This document shows positions 55,228 to 62,069 of a DNA stretch of 64,000 nucleotides, piece after piece. This DNA comes from Acidobacteriota bacterium (GTDB lineage Bacteria > Acidobacteriota > Thermoanaerobaculia > Multivoradales > JAGPDF01). The first letter of the stretch is position 1. Each line of letters opens with the position of its first letter. The position numbers and the translations under genes were made by a program. A model generated the notes under the pieces. It ran no database searches. It saw only the letters and a program-made list of their open reading frames with translations, and was not told the DNA's origin. Location: NCBI GenBank assembly GCA_014584695.1, contig JACTMI010000036.1:124001-188000 (forward strand), in the 5' to 3' direction.

Positions 55228-55967
55228 ACGTCGCCATCCTGGGCGCCACGCGGGGCATCGGGCGCGCCCTCGCCCGCCAGCTCGCCGCGCGCGGCGACCG
55301 GCTCTTCTTGCTCGGCCGCGACCTCGAGGAGCTGGGCAAGAGCGCGCGCGACCTCGAAGCGCGCGCAGCTCCGGCGGTCGCGAGCGTCGGTACCGCCCGC
55401 TGCGATCTGCTCGCTCCGGAGGGCTTCGCGGCCGCGCTCGACGCCGCCGCGGTCGCGCTCGGCAAGCTCGACGCGGTGGTGGTGACGGCGGGCCTGTTCG
55501 CCACGCAGGATCGCCTCGAGGGGGATCCCGCGCTCTGCCGCCAGGTGCTCGAAGCGGACTTCTCCGGCACCGTGCTGTTCTGTGAGGAGGCGCGCCGCCG
55601 GCTGCTCGCCGGCGGCGGCGGGCGCTTGATGGTCTTCGGCTCGGTGGCGGGGGACCGGGGGCGCAAGCCGGTAGTGCTCTACGGCGCGGCGAAGGCCGGG
55701 CTCGCCCGCTACCTCGAAGGGCTCGACCACCGCTTCCGCTCCCAGGGGCTGATCGTCGTCTGCGTCAAACCCGGGTTCGTCCGCACCTCGATGACCGACG
55801 GGCTCCCCGTGCCACCGTTCGCGGGCGAGCCCGAGCGGGTGGCCGCAGAGGCGATCCGGGCGCTCGACCGTGGCCGCCCGGTCGTCTACAGCCCGGGCAT
55901 CTGGCGCTGGGTGATGGCGGTCATCCGCCGTCTCCCGCGCGCGGTCATGCGGCGGGTCGGGTTTTGA
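55224..55967 (+). CDS. DprE2-like short-chain dehydrogenase/reductase
   Basis: This 247-residue SDR enzyme has the NAD(P)-binding GATRGIGRALA, the catalytic Ser in FGSVAGDRGR, and the YxxxK motif in LYGAAKAGLARYLEG. The C-terminus includes SPGIWRWVMAVIRRLP, a membrane-facing helix as in DprE2 proteins. ATGA overlap with the DprE1-like gene is the usual dprE1-dprE2 pairing, in which DprE2 reduces the keto-sugar made by DprE1. The sugar lipid made here is not known; no other arabinan genes are in the window. Confidence 0.8.
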   Translation: MNVAILGATRGIGRALARQLAARGDRLFLLGRDLEELGKSARDLEARAAPAVASVGTARCDLLAPEGFAAALDAAAVALGKLDAVVVTAGLFATQDRLEGDPALCRQVLEADFSGTVLFCEEARRRLLAGGGGRLMVFGSVAGDRGRKPVVLYGAAKAGLARYLEGLDHRFRSQGLIVVCVKPGFVRTSMTDGLPVPPFAGEPERVAAEAIRALDRGRPVVYSPGIWRWVMAVIRRLPRAVMRRVGF

Positions 55968-55983
55968 GGGAGTTCATCTGGAA

Positions 55984-56030
55984 GGGGAGGGCACGCGCCC
56001 TCCCCTCGGCCGCCGGAGTGAATCCGGCGG
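55984..56030. repeat. Two hairpins in a repeat-rich intergenic region
   Basis: A GGGGAGGGC/GCCCTCCCC stem (55984-56005, loop ACGC) and a CCGCCGGA/TCCGGCGG stem (56010-56030) lie right after the DprE2-like stop. They could help end transcription, but no T run follows. Confidence 0.4.
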
Positions 56031-56031
56031 C

Positions 56032-56118
56032 CTCACCCCTCCGCGGTCGCTCGCCTGGCGGCTCGCTCCGCTGGCTCTCCATCTCACCCCTCCGCGGTCG
56101 CTCGCCTGGCGGCTCGCT
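56032..56118. repeat. 36-bp direct repeat, two copies
   Basis: A 36-bp unit beginning CTCACCCCTCCGCGG is present at 56032-56067 and 56083-56118, identical, with 15 nt between. The second copy runs into the stop of the minus-strand gene at 56118. It looks like a dispersed intergenic repeat element rather than a CRISPR. Confidence 0.6.
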
Positions 56119-56456
56119 CAGCGGCGGAAGATCCAGGCCAGGGCGAGAGTGACGAGCAGGGTCAATGCGACGACGGCGCCGTTGGTCAGGAGGGCGATGC
56201 GCGCCAGCGCGCTGGTGCGGGAGCGGCGCCAGCCGGCCCAGGCGCAGAGCAGGCCGGTGGCCGCCGCGACCAGAGAGACCGCGACCGGCAGCAGAACGCC
56301 GAAGGGGTAAGGGCGCAGGTCCCGCGGCAGCAGCGAAACGAGCGGCTTCGACAGCACCGAGGCGGCGAAGAAGAGGAGGCCGAGAAGGGGCCAGATCTCG
56401 GGACCCTCGACCGGCGCGTAGGCGTCCTCGAGCTCGTCGTGGCGGCGGGCGCTCAT
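56118..56456 (-). CDS. Small integral membrane protein
   Basis: The 112-residue product has three predicted helices (LLGLLFFAASVLSK, FGVLLPVAVSLVAAATGLLCAWAG in part, and a C-terminal ALLTNGAVVALTLLVTLALAW in part), a charged N-terminus and a short RR end. No family was recognised. Its 3' end lies in the 36-bp repeat region. It is divergent from the TRAP operon across a 238-nt gap with no other feature seen. Confidence 0.6.
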   Translation of the reverse strand: MSARRHDELEDAYAPVEGPEIWPLLGLLFFAASVLSKPLVSLLPRDLRPYPFGVLLPVAVSLVAAATGLLCAWAGWRRSRTSALARIALLTNGAVVALTLLVTLALAWIFRR

Positions 56457-56694
56457 CGGGGTCGGAGCTCCGGGGCCGTTTCGGACGCGTCGCCCGCGGT
56501 TCGCGAAGGTCGCGGCGCGGAGCGCGCGGCGGAGCAACGGTGGCCCGGCGCGTCGTGCGAGTATTCCATAGCGCTCGTGTGTCCTTGGCGGTAGCGTTCT
56601 CCCGCGGGCGTGCCGTGGATGGACGGTGGCGCGCCCCGCGGGCTCGCCATCCGCGCGCGCTCCAGCCCGCTAGAATGCTCCCGAGGAGGGCGAT

Positions 56695-57621
56695 GTGCGC
56701 GAAGCAAGTTGGCTGCGGGGAGCCTTGACGGTCGCCTTGACGCTCGCCGTGCCGGCCTGCTCGGTGAACCGCTTCGCCGCGGATCGACTGGGAGCGGCGC
56801 TCGCCGCCGGCGGCTCCACCTGGGCCGAGGACGACGACCCCGAGTTGATCGCCGATGCGCTGCCGTTCGCCCTCAAGACGCTCGAGAGCCTGCTCACCGC
56901 TTCGCCCGCCAATCCCGATCTCCTGCTCGCTGCCTGCAGGGGCTTCGCGACCTACGCCGCCGGCTTCGTGGCGCCCGAGGCCGAGGCGTTGCCCGCCGCC
57001 GAGTTCGAGCGGGCCCAGGAGATCCGCGGGCGTGCGCTCCGCCTCCAGCTGCGGGCCCGCGGCTACTGCCTGCGGGCGCTCGCGCGACGTCATCCGGGTG
57101 TGGTGGAACGGCTCTCCGAGGAGCCCGCGGCGGCCCTCGCCGCGGTGCCGCGAGCCGGCGTCGAGCTGCTCTACTGGACCGGCGCCTCCTGGGGTTCGGC
57201 GGTGGCGCTCGGTGTCGATCGGCCCGAGCTCACGGTCGATCTGCCGTTGGTCCGCGCGATCTTCGAACGGGCGCTCGCGCTCGATGCCGCGTACGATCGC
57301 GGCGCACTCCACGAGGCGCTGATCGGGCTCGAGACGCTGCCGGCGATGCTCGGCGGCTCGGACGAGCGGGCGCGCGAGCACTATCGGCGCGCGGTCGAGC
57401 TGTCGGCCGGGCGCCGGTCGAGCCCGCACGTCGCCTGGGCCGCGAGCTACGGCGTCGCGCGCCAGGACCGGAGGGCCTTTCGCGAGGCGCTCGCGGCGGC
57501 GCTGGCGATCGATCCCGACGCGTCGGCTGCCGATCGGTTGGCGAACCGGCTGGCGCGCCGCCGGGCGGAGGTGCTCGCCAGCCGGGCCGACGAGCTTTTC
57601 TTCGAGGAGGAAGCGCCATGA
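56695..57621 (+). CDS. TRAP transporter TatT-like lipoprotein
   Basis: The 308-residue product (GTG start, GAGGAGGG upstream) has a lipobox-like VPACSVN (Cys22) and a repeat-helical body. It matches the TatT component of TRAP-associated systems: FALKTLESLLTASPANPDLLLAACRGFATYAAGF (in part), then HEALIGLETLPAMLGGS and HVAWAASYGVARQDRRAF. TatT binds the DctP-type protein as a periplasmic TPR-like trimer. The next gene, a DctP, overlaps by ATGA. It likely helps deliver hydrophobic ligands. Confidence 0.85.
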   Translation: MREASWLRGALTVALTLAVPACSVNRFAADRLGAALAAGGSTWAEDDDPELIADALPFALKTLESLLTASPANPDLLLAACRGFATYAAGFVAPEAEALPAAEFERAQEIRGRALRLQLRARGYCLRALARRHPGVVERLSEEPAAALAAVPRAGVELLYWTGASWGSAVALGVDRPELTVDLPLVRAIFERALALDAAYDRGALHEALIGLETLPAMLGGSDERAREHYRRAVELSAGRRSSPHVAWAASYGVARQDRRAFREALAAALAIDPDASAADRLANRLARRRAEVLASRADELFFEEEAP

Positions 57622-58625
57622 AGCCTGTCGTCACCACGCTCTTTCTCTGCGCGCTCGCCACGGCGGCGCCCGCGTCGGCCAAGGAAGTGCTGAAGTTCGC
57701 GACGCTGGCGCCGCAGGGCTCGATTTGGGATCAGGCGCTGCGTGGCGTCGGCGCCACCTGGTCCAAGAGCTCCGCCGGGCAAGGTGAGCTGCGCGTTTAC
57801 GCCGGGGGCGTCGCGGGCGACGAATCCGACATTCTGCGCAAGATCCGGATCGGCCAGTTCCAGGGGGCGGGACTGACGGTGGCCGGCCTCGCCGAGATCG
57901 ACCCCGCGTTCCGCATCTTCCACCTGCCGCTCTTCTTCGGCTCGTACGAGGAGCTCGACGCCACGCTCGACGCCCTGGAGGCCGACCTCGACCGCCGGCT
58001 CGAAGCGCGCGGCTTCGTGCGTCTGTTCTGGGCGCACGGCGGCTGGGTCCACCTCTTCTCGCGCCAGCCGGTCCGGGTGGTCGACGACCTGCGGCGGCAG
58101 AAGCTGTGGATTTGGGCCGGCGACGACGCACAGGTCCAGCAGTGGCGCAAGAACGGCTTCCAGCCGGTGCCGCTGGCGGCCACCGACATCCAGATGGGCC
58201 TCCAGACCAACCTGATCGACGCCGTGCCGACCACGCCGGGAGTGGCGCTCACCCTGCAGTGGTTCCGCCAGACTCCGCACATGCTGGGCCTCGGCCTGGC
58301 ACCGTTGACAGGGGCGGTGGTGGTCGACAAGAAGGCCTGGGAGAAGCTCTCGGACGCCGACCGCAAGAGCCTGCGCGAGGGTGCGGCCGTGGCCGAGGCC
58401 AAGCTCGCCCAGCAGGTTCCGGCCTACGACCGCGACGCGATCGCGCAGATGACCCAGCGCGGCCTGACGGTCGAGGAGCCCAGCGGCACTGAAGCGGCGG
58501 TCTGGCGGCAGGCCGCCGAGGAGTTCGTCGGCAGCACGCGCGAGGCCGGCGTCCCGGCCGAAGTCCTGGCGGCGGCACGGCGGGCGCTGCAGGCGGCGCG
58601 AGCGCCCGCGGGGGGGAGCCGCTGA
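57618..58625 (+). CDS. dctP: TRAP transporter substrate-binding protein, DctP family
   Basis: The 335-residue periplasmic protein has a signal peptide (TTLFLCALATAAPASA), then LKFATLAPQGSIWDQALRG at the start of the mature part, QFQGAGLTVAGL, and the Arg/Trp-containing sections PFFF-like LPLFFGSYEELD and LKLWIWAGDD-like LWIWAGDDAQ. It binds an organic acid or similar solute for the coupled DctQM permease. ATGA overlap with the TatT gene and overlap with the DctQM frame make a tight operon. Confidence 0.9.
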   Translation: MKPVVTTLFLCALATAAPASAKEVLKFATLAPQGSIWDQALRGVGATWSKSSAGQGELRVYAGGVAGDESDILRKIRIGQFQGAGLTVAGLAEIDPAFRIFHLPLFFGSYEELDATLDALEADLDRRLEARGFVRLFWAHGGWVHLFSRQPVRVVDDLRRQKLWIWAGDDAQVQQWRKNGFQPVPLAATDIQMGLQTNLIDAVPTTPGVALTLQWFRQTPHMLGLGLAPLTGAVVVDKKAWEKLSDADRKSLREGAAVAEAKLAQQVPAYDRDAIAQMTQRGLTVEEPSGTEAAVWRQAAEEFVGSTREAGVPAEVLAAARRALQAARAPAGGSR

Positions 58626-60403
58626 ACCGCCTGATTCGGCTCGAGAACTGGCTGGTCGCGCTGCCGTTGGCGGCGATGATGGTCCTCGCCGTGGGCGAGC
58701 TCCTGCTGCGCCGGCTCGGCACCGCCGGCGTGCCCGGCGCGGGTCCGCTGGTGCAGCACTTGACCCTCTGGGTCGGCTTCCTCGGCGCCGTGGTCGCGGC
58801 GCGCGAGGGGCGCCTGATCGGCTTGGCGACGGGCGAGCTGGTGCCGGCGCGCTACCGCCGGGGGTTCGAAGTCGCGGCCGCCGCCGGCGGCGCCGCGATC
58901 TCGGCGCTGCTCGCGCGAGCGGGCTTCGACCTGACCCGGATCGAGCGCGAGGCGGGCGGGCAGGTCGCGCTCGGCATTCCGATCTGGGTCGGTCTGGCGG
59001 TCGTGCCGCTCGCCTTCGCGGCGATCGGCTTGCGCCTCGCCTGGCGCTCGGCTCCGACCTGGCGCGGTCGGGGACCCGCGCTGGCCGCGCTCGGCGCGGG
59101 CCTGCTGCTCGGCGCGCGGCCCGAGTGGGTGGAGGGCGCGCCGAGCTGGGCGGGTCTCGCCGTCGTCGTGGCCGGCGCGCTGGCCGGAATGCCGCTCTTC
59201 GCCGTGCTCGGCGGCGCCGCGGTCTGGCTGTTCCTGGCCGACGGCATTCCGATCGCGTCGGTCACCGCCGAGACCTACCGGCTGTCCGTTTCACCGACGC
59301 TGCCGGCGATTCCGCTCTTCACGCTCGCGGGCTGCTTCCTGGCGGAGGGCAAGTCGGCCCTGCGGTTGCTCGAGGTCTTCCGCGCGGCGGTGGGCTGGTT
59401 CCCTGGCGGCACGGCGGTGGTGGTCGCGCTGCTCTGCGCGTTCTTCACCACCTTCACCGGCGGTTCCGGCGTCACCATCCTGGCGCTCGGCCTGCTGCTC
59501 TTCCAGGCCCTGTCGGCGGAGGGCTACAGCGACCGCTTCTCGATCGGGCTGCTGACTTCGGCCGGCTCGCTCGGCCTGCTCTTTCCCCCCGCGGTACCGC
59601 TCGTCCTCTACGGCATCGTCGCCTCGCAGCCGATCCCCGAGCTCTTTCTGGGCGGGCTCCTGCCGGGGGCGCTGCTGGTGGGCGCGACGGCGGTCTGGGC
59701 GCTCGCCGAGGGGCGCCGGGTCGAGCGGGCGGGGAATCCGTTCTCGTGGCGACGCCTGGGCAGCGCCCTGTGGCGCGCCAAGTGGGAGCTGGCGCTGCCG
59801 GGTGTGGTGCTGGCGACGCTGTTCTCGGGCTGGGCGACGATCGTCGAGTCGGCCGCGGTGGCGGCGGCGATGGCCGGGCTCGTGATCTTCGTCGTCCACC
59901 GCGACCTGCCGATCGCGAGGCTGCCCCGGGTGTTGCTCGACGCGACGCTCCTGATCGGGGGCGTGCTGCTGATCCTCGGCGTCGCCAACGGGCTGTCGAG
60001 CTATCTGGTCGACGCCCAGGTGCCGATGCGCTTGCTCGACTGGGCGCAATCGGAGCTCGGCTCGAAGTGGCTCTTCCTGCTGGCGCTCAACCTCTTCCTG
60101 CTCCTGGTCGGCTGCCTGATGGACATCTTCTCGGCGATCGCGGTCGTGGTGCCGCTGGTGGTGCCGCTCGGGCTGGCCTTCGGCGTCGACCCGATCCACC
60201 TCGGCATCATCTTCATCGCCAACCTGGAGCTCGGCTTCCTGACCCCGCCGGTGGGGGTGAACCTCTTCCTCGCTTCCTACCGCTTCGAGCGACCGCTGCT
60301 CGAGGTCACCCGGGCGGCGCTCCCCTGGCTGGCGCTGCGCGCCGCCTTCGTCCTCGCCATCACCTACCTGCCCTTCCTCACCCTCGCGTTTCTCGACCGC
60401 TGA
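58622..60403 (+). CDS. dctM: Fused TRAP permease DctQ-DctM
   Basis: This membrane protein has a small-subunit region (~1-175: LNRLIRLENWLVALPLAAMMVL, VGFLGAVVAAREGRLI) and a large-subunit region (~180-593: PTLPAIPLFTLAGCFLAEGK, FTGGSGVTILALGLLLF, LGLLFPPAVPLVLYGIVA, GFLTPPVGVNLF). It imports solute with Na+ in concert with DctP. The DctQ N-terminus is conserved from 58622, where the only available start is CTG, overlapping the DctP stop (CTGA). The first ATG (58676) would cut the first helix. So a rare CTG start is proposed. Confidence 0.85.
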   Translation: MNRLIRLENWLVALPLAAMMVLAVGELLLRRLGTAGVPGAGPLVQHLTLWVGFLGAVVAAREGRLIGLATGELVPARYRRGFEVAAAAGGAAISALLARAGFDLTRIEREAGGQVALGIPIWVGLAVVPLAFAAIGLRLAWRSAPTWRGRGPALAALGAGLLLGARPEWVEGAPSWAGLAVVVAGALAGMPLFAVLGGAAVWLFLADGIPIASVTAETYRLSVSPTLPAIPLFTLAGCFLAEGKSALRLLEVFRAAVGWFPGGTAVVVALLCAFFTTFTGGSGVTILALGLLLFQALSAEGYSDRFSIGLLTSAGSLGLLFPPAVPLVLYGIVASQPIPELFLGGLLPGALLVGATAVWALAEGRRVERAGNPFSWRRLGSALWRAKWELALPGVVLATLFSGWATIVESAAVAAAMAGLVIFVVHRDLPIARLPRVLLDATLLIGGVLLILGVANGLSSYLVDAQVPMRLLDWAQSELGSKWLFLLALNLFLLLVGCLMDIFSAIAVVVPLVVPLGLAFGVDPIHLGIIFIANLELGFLTPPVGVNLFLASYRFERPLLEVTRAALPWLALRAAFVLAITYLPFLTLAFLDR

Positions 60404-60435
60404 CCAGACGGCGGTTCGGTCGCGCGAGGCCGCGC

Positions 60436-61971
60436 TCAGACGTCGAAGTGGACACCCTGGGCGAGCGGCAGCGAGGTGCCGTAGTTGATCGTGCAGGTCT
60501 GCCGGCGCATGTAGATCTTCCAGGAGTCGGAGCCGGCCTCGCGGCCGCCGCCGGTCTCTTTCTCGCCGCCGAAGGCGCCGCCGATCTCGGCCCCTGACGT
60601 GCCGATGTTGACGTTGGCGATGCCGCAGTCGCTGCCGTCGACCGACAGGAACTGCTCCGCCGCCCGCATGTCGAGGGTGAAGATGGCCGAGGAGAGCCCT
60701 TGCGGCACCGCGTTGTGGAGCGCGATCGCCTCGTCGAGCGTCTCGTACTCGAAGATGTAGAGGATCGGCGCGAAGGTCTCCTCGCAGGTGATCGGCATGT
60801 GCGGGATCGCCTCGACCAGGGTCGGCTCGACGAAGAAGCCGGGGCGATCGAGCACCTTGCCGCCGTGGAGGATGCGGCCGCCCTGCTCGATCACCCGCAC
60901 GAGCGCCTGACGATAGTCCTCGACCGCCCGCTGGTGGATGAGCGGACCCATGAGCGTCGCCGGATCGGCCGGATCGCCGATCCGGATCGAGGAGTAGGCC
61001 TTGACCAGCCGCTGCTTCATGTCCGCCGCGACCGACTTGTGCAGCAGCAGACGCCGGGTCGAGGTGCAGCGCTGCCCGGCCGTCCCGACGGCGGCGAACA
61101 GCACGGCGCGCAGCGCGAGGTCGAGGTCGGCGCCCTCGGTGACCAGGATGCCGTTGTTGCCGCCCAGCTCGAGGATGGTGCGGCCGAGCCGGTCGGCGAC
61201 GACCTTGCCGATCGAGCGGCCCATGGCGGTCGAGCCCGTCGCCGAGATCAGGGGGAAGCGGCGGTCGGCCGAGAGCGGCGCTCCGACCGTGTGGCGGTCG
61301 CCGATCGCCAGATTGAAGATCGGCGGCGCGCCGTTCTCGGCCAGCACCCGCTCGGCGATCTTGGTCACCGCGACGGCGCACAGCGGCGCCTGCTCCGAGG
61401 GCTTCCAGAGCGTCGAGTCACCGCACACGGCGGCGATCATCGAGTTCCAGGCCCAGACCGCGACCGGGAAGTTGAAGGCGGTGATGACACCGACCGGACC
61501 GAGCGGGTGCCACTGCTCGTACATCCGGTGGAGCGGGCGCTCCGAGTGCATCGACAGGCCGTAGAGCTGGCGCGACAGGCCGACGGCGAAGTCGGCCATG
61601 TCGATCATCTCCTGCACCTCGCCCAGCCCTTCGCTGCGAATCTTGCCGACCTCGAGCGTGACCAGCAGGCCGAGGTCTTCCTTGTGGCGGCGCAGGGCGT
61701 CTCCGAGCTGGCGAACGATCTCGCCCCGCCGTGGCGCGGGCCACCGCTTCCAGGCGTCGAAGGCCTGCGCGGTCGCGTGGGCGACGCGCTCGTAGTCGGC
61801 GTTCGACACCTCGTGCACGGCGGCGATCGGTTCGCCGGTGGCGGGGTTCAAGGAGTGGACGACTTTGCCGCTGGGCTCGAACCACTCACCGGCGAAGGCG
61901 CCGGAGTTCTCCTCGGCGAGACCGAGGCGGGCGAGGGCGGACGAGATCGAGGACGGGCTCGTGACGGTCAT
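60436..61971 (-). CDS. Aldehyde dehydrogenase, ALDH7 (AmaB/antiquitin) type
   Basis: The 511-residue enzyme has FNFPVAVWAWN, the glycine-rich GSTAMGRSIGK, the general base Glu in ILELGGNNGIL and the nucleophile Cys in GTAGQRCTSTRRL. Antiquitin-like enzymes oxidise alpha-aminoadipic semialdehyde in lysine breakdown, or other aldehydes. Its close neighbours do not include lysine-degradation genes, so the substrate is uncertain. It is convergent with the TRAP permease. The ATG at 61971 gives the full family length. Confidence 0.92.
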   Translation of the reverse strand: MTVTSPSSISSALARLGLAEENSGAFAGEWFEPSGKVVHSLNPATGEPIAAVHEVSNADYERVAHATAQAFDAWKRWPAPRRGEIVRQLGDALRRHKEDLGLLVTLEVGKIRSEGLGEVQEMIDMADFAVGLSRQLYGLSMHSERPLHRMYEQWHPLGPVGVITAFNFPVAVWAWNSMIAAVCGDSTLWKPSEQAPLCAVAVTKIAERVLAENGAPPIFNLAIGDRHTVGAPLSADRRFPLISATGSTAMGRSIGKVVADRLGRTILELGGNNGILVTEGADLDLALRAVLFAAVGTAGQRCTSTRRLLLHKSVAADMKQRLVKAYSSIRIGDPADPATLMGPLIHQRAVEDYRQALVRVIEQGGRILHGGKVLDRPGFFVEPTLVEAIPHMPITCEETFAPILYIFEYETLDEAIALHNAVPQGLSSAIFTLDMRAAEQFLSVDGSDCGIANVNIGTSGAEIGGAFGGEKETGGGREAGSDSWKIYMRRQTCTINYGTSLPLAQGVHFDV

Positions 61972-62069
61972 CGGGGGCTCCGTGGGGGGGACTGCCTGCC
62001 GGCGGTCGAGGAAGGTCGAGCGCCGAGCTGAATTCTAGCGCACGGGCCAAGGGTAGGATGCCGCCAGCC

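Noticed and set aside
56032-56118. Two 36-bp repeats considered as a minimal CRISPR
   Set aside because: Only two copies, a 15-nt spacer and no cas genes.
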